A stretch of 64,000 bases of DNA from Mesotaenium endlicherianum (Eukaryota; Streptophyta; Zygnematophyceae; Zygnematales; Mesotaeniaceae). The stretch is taken from the NCBI GenBank assembly GCA_009602735.1, contig WELA01012740.1:7530-71529 (forward strand). Reading direction: 5' to 3'. The notes beneath the pieces are model-generated. The model worked only from the letters and a program-made list of their open reading frames with translations, was not told the origin of the DNA and searched no databases. Position numbers and translations under genes: made by a program. Of this stretch, positions 44,441 through 55,071 are shown piece by piece (position 1 is the first letter of the stretch; every line of letters starts with the position of its first letter).

Positions 44441-45387
44441 TTATAGCATGGTCCTCTCGGCTTGTACTTCTGCTGCCTGCGCTGGTACTGAACAAGTCCC
44501 AACTCCATAGGTACTGGGCCTTGTCCACTTGTGCTTGGCGCTTGAAATCCAAAGTGTTGATGTCCTCCAAAGTTGTGGTTGCCCTACTGCCTATGACTAT
44601 ACTCCACAGCGTCGACCCTCGTCGCCAATGCCATCATTTCTCCAAGACTGGTAGGGTCCTTGAGCGCCACTTCCTTGGCCACTGTTGGCTTGAGTCCCCT
44701 CTTGAACTTGTCCATCATCTCCTACTCGTGCGTGGATGGACATTGAAGCACCAGCTCGTTGAAGCGCGATACATACTCCTGAACGCTTGCTCGTTGACGA
44801 AGGCGCACCAATAGATCTCGAGCGGTAGCCTCGGGTGCAATAGGTTGAAATTGCGTTGTCAAGCCTTCAAATAGCTGATCAACAGTAGCAGGAACTCCAA
44901 ACAGCTGCTCTTCTTGTTCATACCAAGGTCCAGCACTCTTCTGCAGCAAAGTTATGACAAAGGCGACTTGCCTGTCGGGCGTGAGCGCAGAATACTCCAT
45001 GAACTTCTTTACTCCAAAAATCCATTGATGAACAGGCTGCGATCCACGCTCTCCGATGTACACTTCAGGCTTAGGCGCACGCACTCCCAATGCGGGTGGA
45101 ATAACTGGTTACACCACTGGGTTAACATGAATTGGCGGCACAACAGGTGCACGTGCCAAACTCGCCGAAGCAGCGTTCTCCATAACAACTTGCACCATCC
45201 TCTCCACCTCCGTGCGCATATTTTGTTGAAACTGGGTGTAGAATTCTCCTTCAATTGCATTCGCCATTTGCCTTAGCATCGCCTACATCTCTTGTTGCTC
45301 TCTCGTCATCGTTGGTGCTGCCTGCTGCCCCGCGCGCTCAACGTGCTCGACATCTTCGCCTCCTCCAGCTGCCGGCTGCGACTCCAT
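44441..45387 (-). pseudogene. Element G gag (broken)
   Basis: Starts with ATG at 45387 (MESQPAAGGGE). The gag core includes VHQWIFGVKKFMEYSALTP and LLVRLRQRASVQEYVSRFN, followed by a CCHC knuckle ([14 protein letters not shown]) near 44420. Broken at a few places. Confidence 0.78.
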
Positions 45388-45411
45388 AATATAATATGCA
45401 AAAGCAGCCCA

Positions 45412-45423
45412 GCTCCAATACCA
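45412..45423 (-). promoter_or_regulatory. Primer binding site of element G
   Basis: TGGTATTGGAGC on the minus strand, two bases after the LTR's final CCCCTTTCA. Confidence 0.7.
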
Positions 45424-45425
45424 GA

Positions 45426-46180
45426 TGAAAGGGGCAGAGTGCCCTAGTGGAAGCGTAGTGACTCACGAGGAAAAGAACTAGTTGCAATCATACTCTAGAG
45501 TGCAGCGGCATATTGCTAAGGAAACTTACGAAAATTTACTCAACATTTTGAGTTGCAAGAAACTGCTCACAAATGGACTAGGATGAAAGGCCTTGTGATT
45601 ACAAACTCGTAGAAATTTACAGGAGTGAAAATTGATAAGAACTCAAGTAGTCATGCCTATTTATACTTTCCTGACCTAAGTCCTCCTCTCTAGACGGGAG
45701 GGCCACTTAGCAACGGATTTCCAAAGTGTTAGTCAAATCGTCCCTTCCAAAATATTTGTGAGTATGCCAGATCAGTCTCATCTGATGTGTCGGGTCAATT
45801 TGACGTCCACATGCATGCATCAAAATGTCTAGAATATACTAACTTAAACGCGCTAGGCTAATCCGAAACTTCTAGGTCAATTGACCTAGTCGGCACTCCG
45901 CGTCAGCCAAAATTACGTGAAGGTTCGAATTCACTCTAACGGCCCGGATCGCTTGATGCTGTCGGTCAATCCGACGGTTGCGCTCACCACGAATTGAGGA
46001 CAGTCGTCAACCGACTTCAAAACTAATCAAACTTTGGAAATTCATAACTCTCTCAATACTCGACCAAATTCGATGAATTTTATATCAAAATGACCACAAA
46101 AGTGCACTCTACACTTCTAGGCAATCAAAACATACTTTCATTGAACTCAAAAATGCACTTTATAAACCTATGACCTTACA
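45426..46180 (-). repeat. 5' LTR of element G (family 4)
   Basis: 755 bp; on the minus strand it runs TGTAAGGTCATAGG...GCCCCTTTCA. The same length as the solo LTR at 49686-50440, which is inverted relative to it. TATAAATAG (minus, 45665-45657) is the likely TATA box. Confidence 0.9.
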
Positions 46181-46469
46181 AATTCTGCATTTGGAAACGA
46201 GGCCAACTCTCTTGTACAGCTTACTTAGAGAAATTTGAATTCAAGGCGAGAAGCCATTGATGCGAGCTGTCTTCTAATCTTGCTTACGTATGATTTTGTT
46301 GATTGCATGATTGAAGCGCGTTTACTTGCATTTGACTTATGAGTATTGCATGCCACTAGTATATTGTCTTTTGCTGTTAATTCTGTCAACCAAAAATACC
46401 ATTAAGATTACTTTATATTAAAATCTTTATTTAATTGTTAATCGCCTATTGGTAAGTCAATTTATGTCA
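46181..46469 (+). repeat. 3' LTR of element F, right part
   Basis: Resumes at AATTCTGCATTTGGAAACGA, just where the left part stops at ...GGAGTTC, and runs to TTTATGTCA. It keeps the GGTAAGT motif of U5. Confidence 0.85.
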
Positions 46470-46793
46470 GACTATCATTATCCAAAATAATAAAAGTCAT
46501 AATAAGTTAATCAATCAATGATTAACATTTTTTTTTTTTCATAATCAATCAAAGAATCTTCATGAATAATTATGTCGTATTATTGCGAAGTAATCGAATT
46601 ACTTCACGATGCTTTTTGCAATAGCAATCAGGTCGTTTCGCCAAGCAACCAGGAATTAGTCGGCACACGCGCGTGTCAATCAATTCGTCAAGATGCAATT
46701 ATTTATTGAAAAAAAAAATCGATAAAAAGTAACGCGTTTTTTAGGTGATCAGGAAATCGTCCCAAATACGCCTAAAAAGCTTAGATTGTTACA
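46470..46793 (-). repeat. Element J: family-3 LTR fragment
   Basis: Matches the right third of E's LTR (ATTATTGCGAAGTAATCGAATTACTT, GGAATTAGTCGGCACACG) and ends AGATTGTTACA against pol of K. Its left part is cut by the end of F, so F probably inserted into J. Confidence 0.72.
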
Positions 46794-46931
46794 TTCAATC
46801 CAGCTGAGATTAATACCTTTGTGCATGATAAAGAGCAGCTAGCTATTCTTTATTCTTAAACAGTGAAGAGCCTACTTAAGTCTTACATGGAAAAGCTTTC
46901 AAGTTGATTCCAGATCATCTAGCTCTGATGC

Positions 46932-47070
46932 TGTAACAATACAAACAAAAAGGTAACTCAAGGTACTTTAATTGCGGGCCAATTGTACATACACTTTCAA
47001 TCGGATGCTCCAGTCGCATTCCACAACGTGTCGTACGTGCCGCATTTGGCCCACGTGGCGGATTGTTACG
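46932..47070 (-). repeat. 3' terminal repeat of the TRIM-like element
   Basis: About 139 bp; aligns along its length with 47285-47430 despite divergence. Confidence 0.68.
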
Positions 47071-47284
47071 CTCCTCCCACCTACAAGTGTGCACATCCTG
47101 GGCACTTGGGCTGCGGCGGCGTGAGGGACGTTGTTTCGGGATAGAGTCGTTTCTTCGGACAATTGAAAGATCGCAATATGGTCGTACCATCGACCAGTCT
47201 CTCACCCTGAGCACCCTCGTGCTCATTGGGATTTGAACCCTGGTCTCTTGGACAAAGGTGCGTATGTTCGCGCTCCAATACCAA

Positions 47285-47430
47285 TGTAACGACACAAACA
47301 AAAAGGTAACTTGCGGTCCTTTGATTGCGTGCCAAGCGCCAACTATACTTATATACATTCAAACGACACCTTCGATCGCATTCCGAACGTGTTGCATGTG
47401 TCGCATCCGACCATATGGCGAATAGTTACT
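47285..47430 (-). repeat. 5' terminal repeat of the TRIM-like element
   Basis: About 146 bp; ends against the primer-site-like sequence. The internal region also carries GGTTCAAATCCC (minus, 47239-47228), a tRNA T-loop-like motif. Confidence 0.68.
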
Positions 47431-48853
47431 GACGCAATTTCAAAAGAACCCCAAGCTGTCTAGGTTGGAAATCCGTTGGAATCAGATGCTGGAACTACAC
47501 AGATGCTGGAGTAGTTCCAGGTCCAAATCGACCACAAACCAGGGAAGTTGAATCTTTGCTGATGCTCTCCTTATAATACTTGACTTGCAAGGGAAGAACT
47601 TTGATTTGCATGCTGTAGATAAAGTTCTTTGAGCACTCACTTCACTTAAAGTGAAAAAGTCCTTCCTTGAACAACTTAGGAAAGCCTACCGTTCTGACAT
47701 AACATTTGAGCCCAGCCCAACAAATGGTGTGTGTCCTGCTACTGCACTCGGGTATTGGCTAAAGGCAGAGGTCTTGGTCAATGCAATCACTTCAAGCAGC
47801 CTGAAGTTGGTCATTCCTAAGATAGTGGAACTAAGGTTCTTACTACTGACTCAAGCTCATTACAGTGTACTGGGTGGACATTTTGGGCAGGCCAAAACTG
47901 TTGGCAAAGTGGCAAAATACTACCATTGGGAAGGTTTGCCTTGAGAGGTTTTAAAATACTTAGACCTGTAATTAGTGTCATAAGAATAAGTCTAGACACA
48001 TACCACCCGGGGGGTTATTGCAATCATTACCTATTCGAGCTGGAAGGTGAGAAACCATCTCAATGGATTGGGTGGTGAAACTATCGAGAACCGCCAATGG
48101 GCATGATTCTATTCTGGTAGTAGTGGATCATCTGACAATAATGGTTATTTTTATCCCCACACTGTCAAGGTCATCACACACAAAACCGCAAGACGATTCT
48201 ACAACTATGTAGTATGTCAACATGCACTACTCTCTAATATTATCGCAGATAGAGACTCAAAATTCACCTCTAAATTTTATGGGGGCTGATGGGATTCAAA
48301 CAGCTGCTCAGCACATCAAACCATCCTCAGATTGATTAGCAAATTAAAAGAACTAACATAGTTTTTAGGAGGTGCTGAGAGCTTACATTAACCAAAACAA
48401 GATAATTGGGATGACCTATTGCCACGGGTTTGGTTTGTTGTGAACAATGTTGTTCATGCGACGACGTGAAAGTCATTGTTCAAACTCAGCTTGGAAAGGA
48501 TACCTAAGTTCCATTTAGATCTCTTAGGGGAGTTTTTGACACACCCTGTGGAAATTGACAATCCGTCGTCTCTCCAATCAATCCAAGAGTTTGGTGACAC
48601 CCTGTCAGAAATCCAGCAAAACCTGTAAAGGCCTAGGGAATTCAACAAACATATGCGAATTATGACCGTCGAGAATTGACATTTGCAAAAGGAGACTTGG
48701 TCAATTTGCATTCTCAACATTTGTACCTTCCTGGTATGGTCAAGAAAAAGCTTGGTCTTGTCTGGGTTGATCCACATTCGGTGGTACGTTGAGTCGGTCT
48801 CATGCATACAAATTGAACATGCCAGCGGAATACAAGGGCCACCAAGTGTTCAA

Positions 48854-48878
48854 CACTAGCTTTATTGCCACTGGGACC
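48854..48878. repeat. Left inverted end of the piggyBac element
   Basis: CACTAGCTTTATTGCCACTG, followed by GGACC; pairs with the right end at 54097-54117. Confidence 0.7.
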
Positions 48879-49509
48879 AAAACCAACCTCATAACAGCCC
48901 TTCTTTGGATGCTCATGATAAATAGAGTACTTATGTGGTAGTGAGAGTGATGTATATTTGGAATGTCCTTTGAATTCTGGCAATGTACTTTTTTCAAGTT
49001 TTGCGGCACTTTTCATTGTTCTTTTTTGTACTTGAATGGAAACATATGTGTGACCCGCAATAGGTACATTTCTTTTAGGCGCAATATTCTGAGACGTACA
49101 ACAGAGTTGAAGATCTTGATTTTTTCCAGCATACATCCTGATGTAGTGATCACACTGCACTTGACTGATTTTCATTTCATTTAGTACTTTGTATACATTA
49201 ACATGCTAAAGTTTAGGCCCAAAATTGGCACCAGCTTTTTTGACCTGGTCCCATAATTTCACTAAGAGATGCATCATGCAGCTTCACTAGATGGGTCATA
49301 TGATTTCCAAAACTTGATGAAATGCATTCACATAAATTTCAGTGCTTTCATAGCAAGGTACGCTACCATCCTATCACACAAGAGTAATAAATATGACTTT
49401 TACAACATGTGGCCCCATGGGCGAGTCGTCGAAACTGGAGTCTAGAGCATATATTGTGTGAAACAAAATTATCTTTTGTCTTTATTGCTACCAATGATAT
49501 TACTTTTTA
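48879..49509. other. Non-coding part of the piggyBac element
   Basis: About 630 bp between the left end and the transposase C-terminus. I see no gene or clear repeat in it; presumably 3' untranslated sequence. Confidence 0.45.
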
Positions 49510-49685
49510 GGGCAGCCACTAGGCAACCTCTTCCTGCCTACATCCAAGTGGTGAATGTTCTTAGTAGTGTGGTAGATCTCAAAGTTGGGACTAGGATGCA
49601 ATATGACGTTGCAAGGCACACACGTGTACTGACATCTATCTACTCTTCCTGCTTGCAGCCCCTTTGTCGAACTTCTTAGCAGAGT
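49510..49685 (-). pseudogene. piggyBac transposase, C-terminal Cys-rich part
   Basis: In one minus-strand frame CQYTCVPCNVILHPSPNFE is followed by IYHT, which fits the Y-C-x-x-C...YHT end of piggyBac zinc-finger domains. The first Cys pair (RRFCVVCS) lies at 50441-50470, beyond the solo LTR, and AKKFDKGAASRKS follows it on this side. A frame change separates AKKFDKG from CQYTC. Confidence 0.65.
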
Positions 49686-50440
49686 TGTAAGGTCATAGGT
49701 TTATAAAGTGCATTTTTGAGTTCCATGAAAGTATATTCTAATTGCATAGGAGTGTAGAGTGTATTTTTGTGGTCATTTTGATATAGAATTCGTCGAATTT
49801 GGTTAAGTATTAAGAAAGTTACGGATTTCTAAAGTTTAATTAGTTTTAAGGTTGGTCGACGATTGTCCTTAATTCGCGTTGAGTGCGACCGTCGGATTGA
49901 CCGACAGCGTCGGGCAATCTGGGCCGTTAGAGTGAATTCAAACCTTTGCGTAATTTTGGCTGACGCGGAGTGCCGACTAGGTCGGTTTACCTAGAAGTTT
50001 CGGATTAGCCTAGCGCGTCTAAGTTAGTATATTTTAGATATTTTGGTGCATGCATGTGGACGTCAATTCGGCCCGACACGTGAGATGAGACTGATCTGGC
50101 TTACTCACGAATATTCTGGAAGGGACAATTTGACAAACACTTAGGAAAATCCGTTGCTATGCGGCCCTCCCGCCTAGAGAGGAGGACTTAGGTCAGGAAA
50201 TTATAAATAGGCATAACTTCTTCATTTCTTATCAGCTTTCGCTTCTGTAAATTTCTACTGGTTTGTAATGACAAGGCCTTTCATCCTAGTCTATTTGTGA
50301 GCACTTTCTTGCTACTCAAAATGTTGAGTAATTTTCCTAAGCTTTCTTAGTGATATGTCGCTGCACTCTTTGGTTAGATTGCAACTAGTTCTTTTCCTCG
50401 TGAGTCACTATGCTTCCACTAGGGCACTCCGCCCCTTTCA
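49686..50440 (+). repeat. Solo LTR of family 4
   Basis: 755 bp, TGTAAGGTCATAGG...GCCCCTTTCA, the same family as G's LTR but in opposite orientation. Flanked by AGAGT and AGAGC, an almost perfect 5-bp duplication. TATAAATAG at 50202-50210 is a likely TATA box. It splits the transposase Cys-rich domain. Confidence 0.88.
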
Positions 50441-51228
50441 AGAGCACACTACACAAAATCTTCTCTCTTCTTTGTTGACCTTGTTTGGGAAATACCTGCC
50501 AGTCCATCTCTGCCCTCCAGAAGCTTTTGTTGAACTTGATTTTGTCTGCCGATGGCGAGGATGAACCCACTCTGACATCTCTTTCACTAGCTGCAACATG
50601 AAAAAATATCTGTCAGAACCAGGGTGAGTCAGCTCATGCAAGATGTATGCATTTGCAATGGCACCATCAAACAAGCCCCAATACAAGCGGTGCCACCACT
50701 TTCTAACCACCTGCTCTGTCTCTATTGAATAGTTGTCCCTCAAGCAAAGTTTGTCAAACTGGTCAATGGTGCCTTTGTATTGGTTATAGTGCATCACAAT
50801 GTCAGGAGCAGGTATAGAGCTAGTCTCTTCTCCCTTCTGCCTCCTCTCAACTTCAACAACATTTAAGCTTCTACAGTTAGATAAGAAATAGACAGGCTTC
50901 TTGTCCTGCCAAACAACTGCTACTTGTTCAGGCCCATCACTCACGAGGGCCTTGAAGGTGCCCTATTCTGCCTCTCTTCCGCTTGCAGGTACATCTAGGA
51001 CCAGGTCCTTGGTAGGATAGTGCTTTCTATTGACAACAATACCAGTAGCTCCATGACCTAGGTTCGACAATTCTCTTACAAGTACAGGGCTAGTAAAGCC
51101 TCTGCCCAAGTGCTCACCATCTCCAACACAATTGTAGTATTCCTGCTCGATCTTTTGACCTTGTCAAATACTACAAAATTCCAGCAATAATATGTTAAAT
51201 TGTCAACCAAAGTAAACAACTCAATACC
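50441..51228 (-). pseudogene. piggyBac transposase, catalytic and C-terminal part
   Basis: Reading leftward from LTR2: GIELFTLVDNLTYYCWNFVV, a degraded stretch, then GHGATGIVVNRKHYPTKDL, VAVVWQDKKPVYFLSNCRS, PDIVMHYNQYKGTIDQFDKL (with a conserved catalytic-type Asp), RKWWHRLYWGLFDGAIANAY and RRFCVVCS. This order is diagnostic for the DDE_Tnp_1_7 family. At least two frame changes lie between 50944 and 51228, so it is broken. Confidence 0.87.
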
Positions 51229-52468
51229 TGTAACAAATTAGTATATTATTTATTTAATTAATTGCATATATAAATACAATCCTAAATAAGTATTATGTCA
51301 ATATAATCACATATGCGAGTTCATCTATATAAATGTATGTCGATATAATGCAAGTTTACTTACTCTGTCAAAAAGGTCAGCAAGATAACTTTTGTATTAT
51401 AGTGTAGTTTGCTCACTTTGTTGAAAAGGTCAGCAGGATGACATTTGTATCATAGTCTAATTGGCTGAGATTTATATACCACTTATGTATAGGACATAAT
51501 ATCAGTAGGTTGATATATAGTAAGCTCGTATAATAATAGTTAGTATACTTGGACTTAATATGCTGAGGATGAATATATTCATTTAGATAATTATTTGTAA
51601 ACTGGCACATGTGACCGTAGTATACTGAAAGTCGGGAGGTAGACTGAGAATCGGTAAACCGATGTCCTACCAGTGTGGTGAACTCCTGGGTAGGCGGAGC
51701 CGTCGTCAGTCAACTGAACAGTTAGGACTTCAGTTAACCGACCAATTAACATGGTCGTTATACCTAGATCCGTGGGTCCCAACTTAACGGGTTTCTCACG
51801 AAACGGCGCACCTTGCACTGTGGTCTACCAGGTGGTCACTAGGTACATAGCAGGCTGAGATCTCGTGGTCCTTCATTCTGAACAGTAGGCTTTAGAGCCG
51901 GATTTTCTACTTGCAAGTCATGTGTGCACTTTTGGGTTCGTTATTATGACCAGCTTTCACGGAAATATATATGGTGTCTTCGTCTGTGCTCCAAATGGAG
52001 CGAACAAGGACTTTTTGGAAAGGTCTCATTAAGATGCATCCGTTGCCATTAAGTTTGCTCAAGGTGGTATTGAAAGATTTATACCCTCTGACATGTCGGG
52101 GTCACATAGCTAACAAATTCCATGGTTTTGCACCTAAGTCAGTGGGATGTGTTTTAGCTACTTTATGGTCATCTGAATGAGAGCGCCTTCGCTATTCAGT
52201 CTCCTGATGTTGTGTATGTGCTTATACATGCTTGTATGCCTGGTAGGCAAGAGGCCAGGAGTTTCTAAAGGAGAAGCTGTAGTCCTCAAGCTCGCCTCTT
52301 TCTTGTGCCTTGCGTTAGTGTGCAACTATGGCACACTATGGTAAGTGAGTCAAGCAGACTTCCTTCTAAGGGCGAAGATCGCTCCCTGATTTTACACGCT
52401 TCCACCTATCTCTGATCTTATATATTTAAATGAAATATGTTTAACTTGAATAAGCAAGATTCATTTCA
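51229..52468 (+). repeat. Solo LTR of the LTR2 type
   Basis: 1240 bp, TGTAACAAATTAGTATATT...GATTCATTTCA, flanked by ATACC and CTACC (near-perfect duplication). Start, end and a central core (TCCTACC...GGGTAGGCGG) resemble the family-1 LTR, the rest does not. It interrupts the transposase between KPYKFG and GIELFTL. Confidence 0.75.
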
Positions 52469-53821
52469 CTACCAAACTTATAAGGCTTTTTTGGGCAATA
52501 CATCCGAAACAGACATTGTCTGTTTCTTTTCGGCATAAGACGTCCATCTACAGTCAAGTGCTCATATGGATTACCGTACTACTTGAATGTGCTCTTGAGC
52601 AAGTCTATGAATGGCTGACACTGCCATAGCCTATACTCTCCAGAAGCTATAGGCAACACATCTTTACCAGCATTTGAAATGATGTGCAAGTAGGACTTTA
52701 TTTGGACCCACCTATCTCTGGACATGTACTTTCCAAAAGCTGGAAATTGTACAGGACCAAAATTGTCACTTCTCCAATACATTGTATACCTAGGCAAAGA
52801 GTTGAGTCCCATAGCAATGCATAGCTCATGCCAAAAAATAAGCTCACGGGTGGAAAGAATGACCCATTTCTTAGCACCTTCATTCTGAGCATACTCATTT
52901 GTTGCAGCAGCAATCTGGTCATACCACTTTATGCCAACCAGGAGACAAAGCACAGCAAATGGGCTGAATGTATGAAACAGCCTGGTACGGACTCTGGCTA
53001 GGTCTGTGCCCACACTGCTGACAGGCTTGACTAGCCATGGGGGCACTTCACCTTTCTCTGCAGGTCTCCAGTTGTACTCTTCTCCTCCTCTCTTTGCAGG
53101 CTCCACAGGCGTCACAGGCTCCAGCACTTGTTCTTCATCTTGAGTTGCCACCAAAAACTCACCTTTAGACTCCAGCTCCCTGTCACTGTTGAATTCTTCT
53201 TCATCTGAGACCCTATTTTTCTTCTTTCTGTAGTCTTTGTGTACTCTTTTCTTTGCACCCTCTCTTGCTACTACCACCCTGTTTCTCCTCTCCTCTCTAT
53301 TGCAGGGCACACTCATGTCTAATCCAATCCGTTTTGCAAATCTACCTCTCTTCCGCCTTGGTTTTGCAGGATCGAAGGCTGAGTCTGATTCTGTCTCAGA
53401 CTCAGATGCATCTGCTTGTGGTGTTTTAATGACTTCAGAGGTGCTTTGACAGGAGTGACAGGTGTCATTTGAAATGCTCTACTGCTAGTTTCTTGCGAAA
53501 TTGGGTTAGAAGAAGCCTCGACCCTCACTACTCCCTCATAAGGACAAAACCACCTAAATTCGAGTACAGTGGTGGGCACATACTGCAGTATTTGCTTGCG
53601 ACCCCATGATTTGTACTCCCCATCGTACCCAAAGTAGATTCATACTTGGTTTCCTTTGTTTTATGCACCTCTTCTTTAAACATTCCTACAAAAAAGAACT
53701 CTTCATAGTGCTCTCCAAACTCTTGCGCAGCCCAACTCTCACCCCAAATCTTGGTAGGAGTGAGTATCTTAGTGCCTACCCCTACTACAAAGCTTGTAGA
53801 AGAAGAAGCCATGGCAACCAT
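52469..53821 (-). pseudogene. piggyBac transposase, N-terminal part
   Basis: Starts MVAMASSSTSFVVGVG at 53821, passes through an acidic/basic linker (SESETESDSAFDPAK, PRRKRGRF) and reaches the conserved region: GIKWYDQIAAATNEY, ELIFWHELCIAMGLNSLP, YTMYWRSDNFG, MSRDRWVQIKSYLHI, then YGNPYEHLTVDGRLMPK and RMYCPKKPYKFG. The reading is spread over three frames (changes near 53560 and 53460) and has an in-frame TAG near 52580. Nuclear DNA transposase, now inactive. Confidence 0.87.
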
Positions 53822-54096
53822 GGCTATTTGAGTTTGTAATCGACAATCAACAGAGAGCGAAAAAGAACAAAAATGAAGGTGAATATTGAATCAAACTTAG
53901 CACTATTCTTGGCCGGCAATTTGAAGTATCTCCGTTGATACTTGTCCGTTTGCGCTATCTCTATTTTGCCGATAGGGTTCACGTGTTAGAGCTTCTAGGA
54001 AGCCTATTTTCAGGCAATATAGATAAAAAAAAGTAAGGTTAGGGCCTGTAGAAAATGACCTAGTGATGGGACAAATTTGGTTCCATAACCAAAAAA

Positions 54097-54117
54097 GGAC
54101 CCACCGTGAAGCTAGTA
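54097..54117. repeat. Right inverted end of the piggyBac element
   Basis: On the minus strand TACTAGCTTCACGGTGGGTC, followed by TTAA outside (54118-54121). Confidence 0.7.
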
Positions 54118-54624
54118 TTAATGTCTCTTTCTTGGAACCTTACATGAAGGGTGATACAATGTTCACCGATTACTTGTCCAACCTGGTGTAACGTTTTTGC
54201 TTTCTCGAGGATTTTTGCTCGGTATTCAAGAAAAACTTAATACTTAATGGTAAGAAAATAAGGATCACTTTGAATAATTGACAATCCTTGAGAATGCTAA
54301 AATGAAAACCAAAGTAGTAGAATGTGTGCTTGTGAGAGTTTCACTCACAATGGCTCTTGCAAGTATGTACACTTGCATATGTGAGGTACTGGAGTGCTTC
54401 GAGTCACCACCTAGGGCACTAGTTCATGTTCAACAAAAACGGGCGAACGGGCAAATCCTGTTCTGCCGAATACTCTAAACGAGCCGTTTGGCCGTTTGAA
54501 GATTATGCGACAATTTTTTAAAATCGTTTACCACCAAACGAGCATTTTCGAAATCACGCAACTTTTCGACAAGTCACAACTGCTCGCGGGGTCGCGTACA
54601 CATTCATATGACATAAAGCAGTAG

Positions 54625-54710
54625 TTATAAATAACCGTTTGACTAATAGGTTAGGTGTGAACAAATCAAACGAATGGTCAAGGATTCAAACCGTCACGGT
54701 TGCAAAGGAG
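54625..54710 (+). other. tRNA-like sequence inside L
   Basis: GACTAATAGGTTAGGTGTGA and AAGGATTCAAACCGTCACG parallel the D-arm-like and T-loop-like parts at 20135-20215 in E's LTR. A further GCGGGTTCGATTGC lies at 55163-55176. Confidence 0.45.
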
Positions 54711-54966
54711 CTCTGCAGAATTAATTTTGTTTAACTGTGAAGAGCCAGCTCTGCACACCGTACGGACTTGTGAACGCAAGCACGCATCAAAGTACAAGTA
54801 CCTCCCCTTATTCTTGTGAACATTGGAGCCGGTCATCTTCGGGAGGCTCACGCGAAGAGGGAGAGGGGGAGAGGGCAAGAGGGGCAGAGTGGAGGGGGGG
54901 GGAAGGGGAGAGGAGAGAGGGAGAGAAAATGAAGAATGAAATGTTGATGGAAAGAGAAGCACGGAC

Positions 54967-55071
54967 CTCGTTGGCGATCACGATGGTGGGCGATGCGTAC
55001 GACTTGCCCTGGATGTCCGCCAGGGACGCAATCACCACCACCTCTCCCCTGGCCTCCACCTGGCTCACAAT
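54967..55071 (-). pseudogene. Stranded exon similar to alpha-glucan, water dikinase (GWD)
   Basis: 105 bp, 35 codons in phase 0, bounded by a GTGCAG acceptor and a GAG|GTCCGT donor on the minus strand. It encodes IVSQVEARGEVVVIASLA followed by DIQGKSYASPTIVIANE. This resembles, from memory, the GWD1 stretch around WQVISPVDVVGYVVVV and TYDRPTIIVANRVRGEEE. GWD phosphorylates glucose units of starch in plastids. Only this exon and parts of its introns are present; the CT-rich tract (54841-54940) would be intron. It sits inside the family-3 LTR L, so it looks like captured host DNA. Confidence 0.55.

Larger units (their letters stand above)
25351..46180 (-). mobile_element. Element G: family-4 Ty3/gypsy retrotransposon, broken, hosting H
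   Basis: Reading leftward: 5' LTR (45426-46180), primer site, gag, protease and RT up to 43132, then H. Beyond H only the last 42 bp of a 3' LTR remain (25351-25392). Flanking AGTTC (25346-25350) and AATTC (46181-46185) look like an aged 5-bp duplication in F's LTR. Much of pol is absent and the rest has a few breaks. Confidence 0.78.
20608..46469 (+). mobile_element. Element F: family-1 (subfamily 1B) chromovirus, broken, interrupted by G
   Basis: Visible parts are pol from the RT/RNase H border onward, a subfamily-1B third ORF, and a 3' LTR split by element G (24905-25350 and 46181-46469). The 5' half is lost at the E boundary. The split LTR adds up to about 735 bp, as expected, and the break is flanked by AGTTC and AATTC. 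Broken many times; clearly older than A and I. Confidence 0.82.
46932..47430 (-). mobile_element. TRIM-like miniature LTR element
   Basis: 499 bp. Direct repeats at 46932-47070 and 47285-47430 both begin TGTAAC and share ACAAACAAAAAGGTAACT. On the minus strand the internal 214 bp start with a primer-site-like TGGTATTGGAGC (47283-47272) and end with a purine-rich GGTGGGAGGAG next to the second repeat. GATGC (46927-46931) and GACGC (47431-47435) fit an aged 5-bp duplication in K's pol. No coding capacity. Its terminal TGTAACG and primer site resemble family 3. Confidence 0.72.
46794..48849 (+). pseudogene. Element K pol remnant (RNase H to integrase)
   Basis: Starts in RNase H (FNPAEIN-F-HDKE) and passes through the pre-integrase linker ([27 protein letters not shown]), the zinc-finger region and the integrase core to the EYKGH block. 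Heavily broken; the TRIM-like insert occupies 46932-47430. Confidence 0.8.
48854..54117 (-). mobile_element. piggyBac-type DNA transposon
   Basis: Inserted at a TTAA in the pol of K: the site reads TCAA (48850-48853, decayed) on the left and TTAA (54118-54121) on the right, and the uninterrupted family-1 sequence has GTCTTTAATGTCTC there. Inverted ends are CACTAGCTTTATTGCC and TACTAGCTTCACGG, in keeping with the C(A/C)CTAG-type ends of piggyBac elements. It encodes a DDE_Tnp_1_7-type transposase on the minus strand. Without its two solo LTRs it is about 3.3 kb. Confidence 0.85.

Noticed and set aside
46915-47362. Overlapping minus-strand ORFs of 64-147 codons
   Set aside because: They lie within the TRIM-like element and across its repeats, with no recognisable protein pattern.
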